Source: Gemmatimonadota bacterium (GTDB lineage: Bacteria; Gemmatimonadota; Gemmatimonadetes; Gemmatimonadales; GWC2-71-9). From it: 26,632 nt of DNA. The DNA is taken from assembly GCA_003220905.1 (NCBI GenBank), contig QHTS01000137.1:1-26632 (forward strand). Reading direction: 5' to 3'. A program made the position numbers and the translations under genes. Shown here one piece after another: positions 6,906 to 13,866 of this stretch (the first letter of the stretch is position 1; every line of letters begins with the position of its first letter). Below the pieces are notes generated by a model. That model did not search any database and was not told the DNA's origin. It saw only the letters and a program-made list of their open reading frames with translations.

Positions 6906-7637
6906 TCACGCGAGACCGTGGCACGTTTTTCGTTCGACGCCGTCAGCTTGACGCCACGTGAGCAGCAGCTGGATGTCGTCGAGCAACTCTGTCTCGACGC
7001 CGAATGCCTGCGCGAACCCCCGAATCACCGCCGCGACGGTCTCGTCCCAAAGCTCCTGCTCCCTGCTCCCTGCTCCCAGCTCCCGATCGACCGACGTCAT
7101 CTCCACGCCCGGGATGCCGCACGGCACGATGCGCCCGAACTGGGAGAGGTCGGTGGTGACGTTGAGCGCGAACCCATGCCACGTGACCCATTGCTTCACG
7201 TGGATGCCGATGCTCGCGATCTTCCGGCTCCCCCCCCTGGTCCACACGCCGGTGTAACCGGGGTTCCGCCCGGCGGGTACTCCGAGCGCGGCGAGCGCGT
7301 CGATGAGCGCTTGCTCCAGGGTGCGAAGGTACCAGTGCAGATCGGGCGTGTGGCGGGTCAGGTCGATGATGGGGTAGCCGACGAGCTGGCCGGGGCCGTG
7401 GAACGTCACGTCCCCGCCGCGCTCGATCTCGAACACCTCGATGCCGTCGCGGCTGAGGAGATGACCCGCGTGGGAGTTGCGGCCCAACGTCACCACCGCG
7501 GGATGCTCGAGCAGGAGCAGCACGTCGTTCGCCAGGCGGCCGTCGATGCGCGCCTGGGCGAGGGAGCGCTGCCACTCGAGCGCCTCGGCGTACGGGACGA
7601 CGCCCGCCTGCGCGACCACCAGCACACGCCTGGTCAC
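6906..7637 (-). CDS. lipB: Octanoyl-ACP:protein N-octanoyltransferase
   Basis: LipB moves octanoate from acyl carrier protein to the lipoyl lysine of E2-type domains, the first step of lipoate synthesis. Family marks visible: Leu-Gly-Arg-Asn-Ser near 56-60, Gly-Gly-Asp-Val-Thr-Phe-His-Gly-Pro-Gly-Gln-Leu-Val-Gly-Tyr-Pro near 79-94, Lys-Ile-Ala-Ser-Ile-Gly with the active-site Lys, and Pro-Cys-Gly-Ile-Pro-Gly with the active-site Cys. The GTG start at 7637 overlaps the TGA of the upstream membrane gene by four bases. Between the Cys motif and the last helix the coding sequence contains a tandem GGGAGCA-type tract (7051-7084), which encodes Arg-Glu-Leu-Gly-Ala-Gly-Ser-Arg-Glu-Gln and looks like an in-frame insertion. 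The 243-residue length is at the upper end for the family. Confidence 0.95.
   Translation of the reverse strand: MTRRVLVVAQAGVVPYAEALEWQRSLAQARIDGRLANDVLLLLEHPAVVTLGRNSHAGHLLSRDGIEVFEIERGGDVTFHGPGQLVGYPIIDLTRHTPDLHWYLRTLEQALIDALAALGVPAGRNPGYTGVWTRGGSRKIASIGIHVKQWVTWHGFALNVTTDLSQFGRIVPCGIPGVEMTSVDRELGAGSREQELWDETVAAVIRGFAQAFGVETELLDDIQLLLTWRQADGVERKTCHGLA
7051..7084. repeat. Tandem heptamer tract inside lipB
   Basis: Plus-strand units GCTCCCT, GCTCCCT, GCTCCCA and GCTCCC, with a partial copy in front. The unit is the same as at site C (15397-15463), 8 kb away. I see no inverted partner nearby. It keeps the lipB reading frame. Confidence 0.75.
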
Positions 7638-8077
7638 GACCCGTCTCCCATGACCCGTCCCTCGTCCCCCGCCGTCGCACCCGCGATCGCCCAGCGGCTC
7701 GCGGCCGTACCGATTACGGCGCTCAGCACGCCCCAGGCGATCAGGCCGGGAGACCCGAGCAGCCGGTCGGCCACGGCGGCGAGGAATCCCACGAGCAGCG
7801 CCCCCACCGTGGAGAGCACGCCGATCACGCCGCTCTGCCACAGGTTCTCCAACGGCCGGCTGCGGCGCCAGCCGAACATGCCGGCCACCGCGACTCCTGC
7901 GAGCAATCCGGCGAGCAGCGGGTCGCCCGCCGCGTCACGGTAGCGGTCGGGGTCGAGCCGGCCCTGCAGCAGCTTCACGAGCAGCTGCGCGAGCGTGATG
8001 GTGGCGCCCCCCAGCCCCGCACCGCAGGCGAGCGCGCCGAGCCCGATGGCCAGTGGGTCCCTGCGGACCTCGGTCAC
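7634..8077 (-). CDS. Small four-helix integral membrane protein
   Basis: 147 residues with about four hydrophobic segments: roughly 10-35, 51-70, 82-105 and 110-133, separated by short Arg/Asp-rich turns. I do not recognise a family. The GTG start at 8077 overlaps the lpd stop (GTGA), and its own TGA overlaps the lipB GTG in the same way, so it is translationally coupled on both sides in the lipoate/pyruvate dehydrogenase operon. The final residues (Glu-Gly-Arg-Val-Met-Gly-Asp-Gly-Ser) are encoded by a degenerate heptamer tract and may be a late addition. A role linked to PDH or lipoate is only suggested by position. Confidence 0.75.
   Translation of the reverse strand: MTEVRRDPLAIGLGALACGAGLGGATITLAQLLVKLLQGRLDPDRYRDAAGDPLLAGLLAGVAVAGMFGWRRSRPLENLWQSGVIGVLSTVGALLVGFLAAVADRLLGSPGLIAWGVLSAVIGTAASRWAIAGATAGDEGRVMGDGS
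7638..7668. repeat. Degenerate heptamer tract at the membrane gene/lipB junction
   Basis: On the minus strand GACGGGT occurs twice, 14 bases apart, with related 7-mers between and before. It encodes the tail of the membrane protein just before the GTGA junction. One-armed and diverged, so a weak member of the repeat set. Confidence 0.4.
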
Positions 8078-9465
8078 ATATGCACCACGCGCCCGAGCGA
8101 GTCGAGCGCCGCTTCGGCAATCGCCTCGGACATGGTCGGGTGCGCGTGAATTGCCAGCTCGACCTCTTCCACGGTGTACTCGTTCTCCCGCGCCACCGCC
8201 AGCTCGTGGATGATCTCGGACGCGTGCCCGCCCACGATATGGGCGCCCACGATCTCGCCGTACTGCTTGTCGCGGAGGATCTTCACGAACCCCTCGGTCT
8301 CGCCCGTGCCGCGCGCGCGGCCGTTCGCCGAGAACGGAAACCGCCCCGCCACGTAGTCGAGCTTCCGCTCCTTGCACTGGTCCTCGGTGAGCCCGATGCT
8401 GGCCACCTCGGGGTGGCAGTACGTCACGCTGGGGACATTGTCGTACTTGATCGCGTGTGGTTTCTTGCCGGCGAGCAGCTCGGTGACGTACACACCCTCC
8501 CGGGAGCCTTTGTGGGCGAGCATCGGCGGCCCCGCCACGTCGCCGATCGCGTAGTAGCCCGGCGCCGTGGTCTGCAGGCTCGGATCGACCTTGATGAAGC
8601 CGCGGTCGCTCAGTTGCACGCCGCACTCCGCGAGACCGATGTTCTCCGTGTTCACCGCGCGACCCGCGGCCATCAGCACCGTCGCGACCTCGATTTTCTG
8701 CGCCGCGCCGTTCGCTTCGACCTCGAGGGTCACCTTGTCCTTCGCCGGGGTGCCTTTCTTCACCTTGGCGCCGGCGAGCACCTCGATGCCCCGCTTCTTG
8801 TAGCTCTTCGCGAGGGCGTCCGATGCCTCGGCGTCCTCGAGCGGCAGGATCCGGGGGAGCGCTTCGATCAGAGTCACCTTGGTCCCGAAGGCCTGGAAGA
8901 TGTCGGCGAACTCCATCCCGACCGCGCCCGCGCCGATGATCGCCATCGACGCGGGAGCCTTTTCGAGGAACAGCGCCTCGTCGGACGAGATCACCGTGGT
9001 CTTGTTGATCTCGAGCCCGATCTGCGGCAGGCCTTTCACCCGCGATCCCGTGGCAATGATCACGGCCTTCTTCGCTTCGTACACGTCGTTCCCGACCTTG
9101 ACCTTGCGGCCGGGTTGGAGCACTCCGGCGCCCTTCGCGACCGTGACCTTGTTCTTCTTCATCAGGAACTCGACGCCCTTCGAGTTCTGGTCGCTCACGC
9201 GGCGCGAGCGCTGCATGGCGACACCGTAGTCGGTCTTCACGGCGCCGGCCTCGACGCCGAACTCCTTGGCTTCGCGCAGCAGGGTCGCGATGTAGGCGGA
9301 GTGGAGCAGGGCCTTCGTGGGGATGCAGCCGATGTTGACGCACACCCCGCCGAGCTTCTCCTTCTCGATCACCGCGGTGCTCAAGCCGAGCTGGGCGGAG
9401 CGGATCGCGGCGACGTAGCCGGCGGGACCCCCACCCAGGATGATCACGTCAAATTGATTCGCCAA
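8074..9465 (-). CDS. lpdA: Dihydrolipoyl dehydrogenase (E3)
   Basis: Flavoprotein that reoxidises dihydrolipoyl groups of E2 and reduces NAD. 463 residues, full length. The FAD dinucleotide motif Gly-Gly-Gly-Pro-Ala-Gly is at 11-16. The redox disulfide is Cys42-Val-Asn-Ile-Gly-Cys47. A second dinucleotide fold Gly-Ala-Gly-Ala-Val-Gly near 178-183 binds NAD. The FAD-ribityl motif Tyr-Ala-Ile-Gly-Asp-Val is present. The C-terminal His-Ala-His-Pro-Thr-x-Ser-Glu supplies the catalytic pair His442 and Glu447. The start is TTG at 9465, supported by a very strong purine run (GGGGGAGGGGGG) directly upstream. It lies 127 bases after pdhC, a gap filled by the AATGCGG inverted repeat. Confidence 0.97.
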   Translation of the reverse strand: MANQFDVIILGGGPAGYVAAIRSAQLGLSTAVIEKEKLGGVCVNIGCIPTKALLHSAYIATLLREAKEFGVEAGAVKTDYGVAMQRSRRVSDQNSKGVEFLMKKNKVTVAKGAGVLQPGRKVKVGNDVYEAKKAVIIATGSRVKGLPQIGLEINKTTVISSDEALFLEKAPASMAIIGAGAVGMEFADIFQAFGTKVTLIEALPRILPLEDAEASDALAKSYKKRGIEVLAGAKVKKGTPAKDKVTLEVEANGAAQKIEVATVLMAAGRAVNTENIGLAECGVQLSDRGFIKVDPSLQTTAPGYYAIGDVAGPPMLAHKGSREGVYVTELLAGKKPHAIKYDNVPSVTYCHPEVASIGLTEDQCKERKLDYVAGRFPFSANGRARGTGETEGFVKILRDKQYGEIVGAHIVGGHASEIIHELAVARENEYTVEEVELAIHAHPTMSEAIAEAALDSLGRVVHM

Positions 9466-9480
9466 AAGCCCCCCTCCCCC
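9466..9480 (-). promoter_or_regulatory. Strong ribosome site for the TTG start of lpdA
   Basis: Read on the minus strand the bases are GGGGGAGGGGGGCTT just before TTG. This purine-rich block decides the start, because no ATG or GTG gives the normal N-terminus of the enzyme. Confidence 0.7.
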
Positions 9481-9593
9481 AATGCGGAGTGCGGAATGTG
9501 GAATGCGGAATGTCAGTGCTGGGGTCGAACCCCGAGATCATGCTTCGACGCCGGCCCCTCAATTCCGCATTCCGCACTCCGCATTCCGCATTT
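9481..9593. repeat. Inverted tandem-heptamer element, unit AATGCGG (site B)
   Basis: The left arm (9481-9512) has units AATGCGG, AGTGCGG, AATGTGG, AATGCGG. The right arm (9561-9592), read in reverse complement, has AATGCGG, AATGCGG, AGTGCGG, AATGCGG. The AGTGCGG variant is kept when the arms are shifted by one unit. The loop has a nested hairpin GGGG-TCGAA-CCCC (9521-9533). The right arm starts directly after the pdhC stop codon. It sits between pdhC and lpdA in one operon. Confidence 0.9.
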
Positions 9594-10867
9594 CATAAGA
9601 GCATCGCCAGCGGGTTCTCCAGCATCTGTTTGAGCGTCTTGAGGAACGCCGCCCCCGTCGCGCCGTCGATCACCCGGTGGTCGCAGCTCATGGTGATCCG
9701 CATGCGGCGCCGCGCCGTGAGCTGACCGTCCACGACCACTGGCTTCTGGACGATCGAGCCGACGGCGATGATCCCGGCCTCCGGCGGATTGATCACCGCG
9801 GTGAACTGGTCGATGTCGAACATCCCCAGGTTCGACACGGAGAACGTCGACCCGGTGTAGTCGGTCGGCTGCAGCCGGCGACTGCGGGCCTTCTCGGCGA
9901 GCTCCTTCGCCTCCCGGCCGATGTCGGCGAGCGGCTTCATGTCCGCGTTGCGGATCACGGGCGTGATGAGCCCGTCCTCCACCGCCACCGCCATCCCAAT
10001 ATGCACCTCGCGCCAGTAGCGGATGTGGTCCTCTTGGAACCAGGCGTTGCAGGCCGGATGCTTGGTGAGCGCGTGCGCGGTCGCCTTGATGATGATGTCG
10101 TTGAACGAGACCTTGCCCTGGTCGCCGAGCTGCTTGTTCAGGGCGTCGCGTGCCTCGCTCGCCCGCTCCATGTCCACTTCGGTCGTGAGGAAGAAGTGGG
10201 GAATGGGGCCGAGCGACGCCGCCAGCCGTTTGGCGATGGTCTTACGGATCTGGGTGAGAGGGACGTCTTGGTACGCTGCCCCCGTGCGCTCGGGAAACGG
10301 GACACGGGAAACGGGAGACGGAACGGCGGCTCCCGCGGCCGAAGCCACTGGCGCGCCTTGGCTGGGCGTGCGCTCGAGGTCTTTCTTGACCACCCGGCCA
10401 CCCGGCCCGGAGCCCGTCACGAGCTGCAGGTCTACGCCTGCCTCCTTCGCGATCCGCCGTGCGAGCGGGGAAGCTTTCACACGGGTGGCATCTGCCGGAG
10501 CAGCCGCCGGCAGCGGGGCGACAGCCACCGGTGCAGGCGCAGTCACCGTCACCACGTTTCCCGTGTCCCGTTTCCCGCTGCCCGACGTCACAGGGGGGGG
10601 CGCGTTGACGGATGGGCCGACGCTCTCCCCCGGCGCGGCGATGACCGCGACCACACTCCCGACCGCAACGGTCTGGCCCTCGGCGGCGGCGACCTGACGC
10701 AGCACGCCGTCCGCGCGAGCCACCAAATCCATCACGGCCTTGTCGGTCTCGACCTCGGCCAGCGTCTCGCCCGCCTTCACCGGGTCCCCGTCCCGCTTGT
10801 GCCATTTCACCACGCGCCCCTCCTCCATCGTCGGGGAGAGCGCTTCCATATAGACGTTGGTGGCCAC
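9593..10867 (-). CDS. pdhC: Pyruvate dehydrogenase E2, dihydrolipoyl acetyltransferase
   Basis: Core of the PDH complex; transfers acetyl from the lipoyl arm to CoA. 424 residues in order: one lipoyl domain (1-80) with the lipoylated Lys43 in Glu-Thr-Asp-Lys-Ala; an Ala/Pro-rich linker (about 81-128); a peripheral subunit-binding domain (129-166, from Ala-Ser-Pro-Leu-Ala-Arg to Val-Lys-Lys-Asp-Leu) for E1/E3; a second linker (167-198); and the catalytic domain ending with Asp-His-Arg-Val-Ile-Asp-Gly-Ala, which carries the catalytic His. GTG at 10867 is chosen because the lipoyl domain begins there, two bases after the pdhB stop. Both linkers contain a perfect inverted 23-bp tandem-heptamer pair, translated in frame near residues 95-104 and 183-193. 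Confidence 0.96.
   Translation of the reverse strand: MATNVYMEALSPTMEEGRVVKWHKRDGDPVKAGETLAEVETDKAVMDLVARADGVLRQVAAAEGQTVAVGSVVAVIAAPGESVGPSVNAPPPVTSGSGKRDTGNVVTVTAPAPVAVAPLPAAAPADATRVKASPLARRIAKEAGVDLQLVTGSGPGGRVVKKDLERTPSQGAPVASAAGAAVPSPVSRVPFPERTGAAYQDVPLTQIRKTIAKRLAASLGPIPHFFLTTEVDMERASEARDALNKQLGDQGKVSFNDIIIKATAHALTKHPACNAWFQEDHIRYWREVHIGMAVAVEDGLITPVIRNADMKPLADIGREAKELAEKARSRRLQPTDYTGSTFSVSNLGMFDIDQFTAVINPPEAGIIAVGSIVQKPVVVDGQLTARRRMRITMSCDHRVIDGATGAAFLKTLKQMLENPLAMLL
10291..10313. repeat. Heptamer arm in the second E2 linker
   Basis: Units GGGAAAC, GGGACAC, GGGAAAC in tandem (a fourth, GGGAGAC, follows to 10318). Its 23 bases are the exact reverse complement of 10555-10577. Confidence 0.9.
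10555..10577. repeat. Heptamer arm in the first E2 linker
   Basis: Units GTTTCCC, GTGTCCC, GTTTCCC, with a diverged unit GCTGCCC running to about 10584. Exact inverted copy of 10291-10313, keeping the variant unit in the middle. Confidence 0.9.
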
Positions 10868-10869
10868 GG

Positions 10870-11853
10870 TCAGTCGAGGTAGAGGACGCGGCGTGCCGCC
10901 GCGACCACCCGGTCGGGGGAGGGCTTCGCGAGCCGCTCGAGCTGCTTGTTGTAGGGCATCGGGACATCGGCCTGCGTGACCCGCAGCACCGGCGCGTCCA
11001 GCTGGTCGAAGGCCCCGCGCTGGATGACGTCCACCACCTGCGCGCCGATCCCGGCGTGAGGCCAGCCTTCTTCGATCACGACCGCGCGGTTGGTGCGCGC
11101 GACCGAGCCGACGATCGCCTCCTCGTCGAGCGGGCGCAGCGATCGCAGGTCGAGCACTTCGGCCGAGACGCCTTCGTGCTCGGCCAGCTGCTCGGCGGCC
11201 TTGAGGGCCACGGCGACGGTTTTCGAGTGGCAGACGAACGTGACGTCGCGCCCCGGCCGCTTGACGTCCGCCCGGCCGATCGGGACGATGTGCTCCCCCT
11301 CCGGTACAGCACCCTTGAGGTTGTACAGCATCTCGCCTTCGAGCACGATCACGGGGTTGTTGTCCCGGATCGCCGCTTTGAGGAGGCCCTTCGCGTCCGC
11401 GGGTGTCGCGGGCGCCACGACCTTCAGACCCGGGATGTGTGACAGCCAGGAGTCCCACGCCTGCGAGTGCTGCGCCGCGAGCTGCAGCGCGGCGCCGTTC
11501 GGGCCCCGAAACACGATCGGGATCGGGATCTGGCCGCCCGACTCGTACAGGATCTTCGCGGCGGAGTTGACGATCTGATCGAGGGCGAGCACCGCGAAAT
11601 TCCACGTCATGAACTCGATCACCGGGCGCAGGCCCGCCATGGCGGCGCCCACGCCGATACCGGCGAACCCCAGCTCGGCGATCGGTGTGTCCACGATCCG
11701 CATCGGCCCGAACTCCTCCAGCAGGCCGCGGCTCACCTTGTAGGCGCCTTGGTAGACCCCGACCTCCTCACCCATGAGGAACACGTTGGGGTCGCGCTGC
11801 ATCTCCTCGCGCAGCGCCTGGTTGAGGGCGTCGCGGTAGGTGAGCGTCGCCAT
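10870..11853 (-). CDS. pdhB: Pyruvate dehydrogenase E1 component, beta subunit
   Basis: Beta half of the alpha2-beta2 E1 that decarboxylates pyruvate with thiamine diphosphate and acetylates the E2 lipoyl arm. 327 residues, normal length. Characteristic segments: Gly-Glu-Glu-Val-Gly-Val-Tyr-Gln-Gly-Ala-Tyr-Lys near 28-39 with a conserved Glu contacting the cofactor, Asp-Thr-Pro-Ile-Ala-Glu near 55-60, Gln-His-Ser-Gln near 128-131, and the C-terminal Asp-Val-Pro-Met-Pro-Tyr. The ATG shares one base with the pdhA stop (TGATG), so the two subunits are translationally coupled. pdhC begins two bases after its stop. A branched-chain 2-oxoacid substrate cannot be excluded by sequence, but the operon favours pyruvate. 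Confidence 0.95.
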   Translation of the reverse strand: MATLTYRDALNQALREEMQRDPNVFLMGEEVGVYQGAYKVSRGLLEEFGPMRIVDTPIAELGFAGIGVGAAMAGLRPVIEFMTWNFAVLALDQIVNSAAKILYESGGQIPIPIVFRGPNGAALQLAAQHSQAWDSWLSHIPGLKVVAPATPADAKGLLKAAIRDNNPVIVLEGEMLYNLKGAVPEGEHIVPIGRADVKRPGRDVTFVCHSKTVAVALKAAEQLAEHEGVSAEVLDLRSLRPLDEEAIVGSVARTNRAVVIEEGWPHAGIGAQVVDVIQRGAFDQLDAPVLRVTQADVPMPYNKQLERLAKPSPDRVVAAARRVLYLD

Positions 11854-12851
11854 CAATCGGCCAGCACGTGGGTGGTGAGCTCGGCGGGATCGGGATCGGG
11901 GCTCCGATCGGCGAAGCGGACCGCTTCCTCGGCCTCCGCGCGCACCTCGGCATCGAGGGCGTCCAGCCCCGCCTGATCCAGCACGCCCTCCTCCTTGAGC
12001 TTCCCGGCGAGTTGGGAGATCGGGTCGCGCTTGCGCTGCTCCTCGACTTCTTCTTTGGTGCGGTACACGCCGTGCAACGGGTCGGACATCGAGTGGCCCA
12101 TGAAACGGTAGGTCCGAACCTCGAGCAGGGTCGGGCGGCCGCCCTTGCGCCCGCGCTCGGCGGCGCGCCGGGTCGCCTCGTATACCGCGAGCACGTCCAT
12201 GCCGTTCACCAGCTCCGCCGCCATGTCGTAGCTGCAGGCGTGCTCCACGACGTCGGTGACGGCCGCCACGCGCTCGAACGCCGTGCCCATGCCGTAGCGG
12301 TTGTTCTCGCACAAAAAGATCACCGGCAGCTTGTAGACGGAGGCCATGTTCAACGTCTCGTGGAAGGCGCCGATGTTGACCGCTGCCTCGCCGAAGTAGC
12401 AGATGCAGACCTGGTCGCCTCCCTTGTAGCGGATCGCGAAACCGAGGCCGGCGGCGAGCGGGATGTGGCCGCCGACGATCCCGTGACCGCCCATGAACCG
12501 CCGCCCGGCGTCGAACAGGTGCATCGAGCCACCCTTCCCCTTCGAGCAACCCGTCGCCTTGCCGAATAGCTCGGCCATGACCGCGTTCGCCGGCACGCCC
12601 CGCGCCAGCGCCTGCCCGTGCTCGCGGTAGGAGGAAATCACGTAGTCGTCGTCGCGCAGTGCGGAGAGCGCGCCGACCGCCACCGCCTCCTGGCCGATGT
12701 AGAGATGACAGAAGCCGCCGATCTTGCCCAAGGCGTACGCTTCGGCGGCCTTCTCTTCGAAATGGCGGATCAGGAGCATCTGACGCAGCATGCGCCGCTC
12801 CAGCTCGCGTTGGGCGGGCGCGTCGGTGGTCTGGGCGGTAGCCGTGGCCAT
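11853..12851 (-). CDS. pdhA: Pyruvate dehydrogenase E1 component, alpha subunit
   Basis: Alpha subunit binding the thiamine diphosphate pyrophosphate end. 332 residues from ATG at 12851, 17 bases after the lipA stop; longer frames would overlap lipA and add a non-conserved leader. Seen: Gly-Gly-Phe-Cys-His-Leu-Tyr-Ile-Gly-Gln-Glu-Ala near 45-56, Tyr-Arg-Glu-His-Gly near 75-79, Gly-Lys-Gly-Gly-Ser-Met-His near 105-111, and the phosphorylation-loop-like Tyr-Arg-Phe-Met-Gly-His-Ser-Met-Ser-Asp-Pro. The cofactor motif normally Gly-Asp-Gly followed by Asn-Asn reads Gly-Glu-Ala at 154-156 and Asn-Asn at 183-184, so the usual magnesium-ligand Asp is Glu and the second Gly is Ala. Confidence 0.95.
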   Translation of the reverse strand: MATATAQTTDAPAQRELERRMLRQMLLIRHFEEKAAEAYALGKIGGFCHLYIGQEAVAVGALSALRDDDYVISSYREHGQALARGVPANAVMAELFGKATGCSKGKGGSMHLFDAGRRFMGGHGIVGGHIPLAAGLGFAIRYKGGDQVCICYFGEAAVNIGAFHETLNMASVYKLPVIFLCENNRYGMGTAFERVAAVTDVVEHACSYDMAAELVNGMDVLAVYEATRRAAERGRKGGRPTLLEVRTYRFMGHSMSDPLHGVYRTKEEVEEQRKRDPISQLAGKLKEEGVLDQAGLDALDAEVRAEAEEAVRFADRSPDPDPAELTTHVLAD

Positions 12852-12868
12852 GGCGATCGGTGAGCGGT

Positions 12869-13783
12869 CTAGCGAGTGGCGGTCGCTCGCGCCACCTGCT
12901 CCCACGCGTGGTAGCTCGAGCGCACCAGCGGGCCGGCTTCCACGTGACGATAGCCCATCTCGAGGCCGTGGCGGCGGAGCGCAGCAAACTCGTCGGGCGT
13001 GTAGTAGCGCGCGATCGGGAGATGCTGGCTCGAAGGACGGAGGTACTGGCCGATGGTCAGGATGTCCACGTCCTGCGCGCGCAGGTCCCGCATCGCGACC
13101 AGCAGCTCGTCCCAGTCCTCACCGAGCCCGCAGATGATCCCCGACTTCGTGAGCGTGTCGGGATCCATCGCCTTGGCCCGTCTCAGCAGCTCGAGCGCCC
13201 GGGGATAACGGCCGCCGGGTCTCGCCAGCCGGTACAGTCGCTCAATGGTCTCCAGGTTGTGGTTCACGATATCGGGCTTGGCGTCCACCACGATACGCAG
13301 CGCCCGCTCGCTCCCCTTGAAGTCTGGAATCAACACCTCGACCGATGTTCCGGGCCGCCGCCGGCGGATCTCGGCGATGGCCGCCGCGAACATCTCGGCG
13401 CCGCCATTCGGCAGATCGTCCCGGTCAACGCTGGTGATGACGACGTGCCGGAGCTCCATCTGTTCCACTGCGGCGCCGAGCCGGGCGGGCTCGTCCGTGT
13501 CGAGGGGAGCCGGCGTCCCGTGCGCGACCGCGCAATAGGCGCAATTCCGCGTGCACACGTCCCCCAGGATCATGAACGTGGCGGCGCGGTGCTCCCAACA
13601 CTCCCCGATGTTGGGACAATGGGCTTCCTCGCACACCGTGTGGAGCTTCAAGTCCCGCATCAGGTGTTTCAGGGCCAGGTAGTTGGGTCCGCCGGGCGCC
13701 GGGACCTTGAGCCAGGATGGCTTACGCTCGATGGTGTGGGCAGGACGCTGGCGGTTCAGTTGGACGAGAGGAGGGCTGGCCAT
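12869..13783 (-). CDS. lipA: Lipoyl synthase
   Basis: Radical-SAM enzyme that inserts two sulfurs into octanoyl groups placed by LipB. 304 residues. Auxiliary cluster cysteines are Cys51, Cys56 and Cys62; the radical-SAM triad is Cys77-x3-Cys81-x2-Cys84; the C-terminal Arg-Ser-Ser-Tyr (288-291) supplies the Ser ligand of the auxiliary cluster. All eight-iron chemistry residues are therefore present. ATG at 13783 gives the usual short N-terminus. It is the first gene of the pdh run, 17 bases before pdhA, with an 83-base gap upstream that is the likeliest promoter site of the operon (TATTTT lies 10 bases before the ATG; a 14-bp palindrome is further up). Confidence 0.97.
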   Translation of the reverse strand: MASPPLVQLNRQRPAHTIERKPSWLKVPAPGGPNYLALKHLMRDLKLHTVCEEAHCPNIGECWEHRAATFMILGDVCTRNCAYCAVAHGTPAPLDTDEPARLGAAVEQMELRHVVITSVDRDDLPNGGAEMFAAAIAEIRRRRPGTSVEVLIPDFKGSERALRIVVDAKPDIVNHNLETIERLYRLARPGGRYPRALELLRRAKAMDPDTLTKSGIICGLGEDWDELLVAMRDLRAQDVDILTIGQYLRPSSQHLPIARYYTPDEFAALRRHGLEMGYRHVEAGPLVRSSYHAWEQVARATATR

Positions 13784-13840
13784 AACTATGGCCAAAATAG
13801 CGGGTTCACGAAGGGCAGGGTAGCCGCAGGGCGACAATTT

Positions 13841-13854
13841 CAACCGTGCGGTTG
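13841..13854. promoter_or_regulatory. 14-bp palindrome upstream of lipA (operator-like)
   Basis: CAACCG-TG-CGGTTG is a perfect inverted repeat with a 2-base centre, about 58 bases upstream of the lipA start and 12 bases after the stop of the preceding gene. The tiny loop makes it a poor RNA hairpin, so a DNA-binding site is more natural. No regulator is identified. Confidence 0.35.
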
Positions 13855-13866
13855 ATCTGGCCCGGC

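Noticed and set aside
9521..9533. GGGGTCGAACCCC looks like a tRNA T-arm
   Set aside because: No acceptor, D or anticodon arms can be built around it; it is the nested hairpin in the site B loop.
8053..9633. 526-codon open frame antisense to lpdA
   Set aside because: lpdA on the other strand has all catalytic motifs; the antisense frame is Arg/His-rich with no family features.
10593..10600. G8 run in pdhC as a frameshift site
   Set aside because: The frame is intact on both sides and encodes a Pro-rich linker typical of E2.
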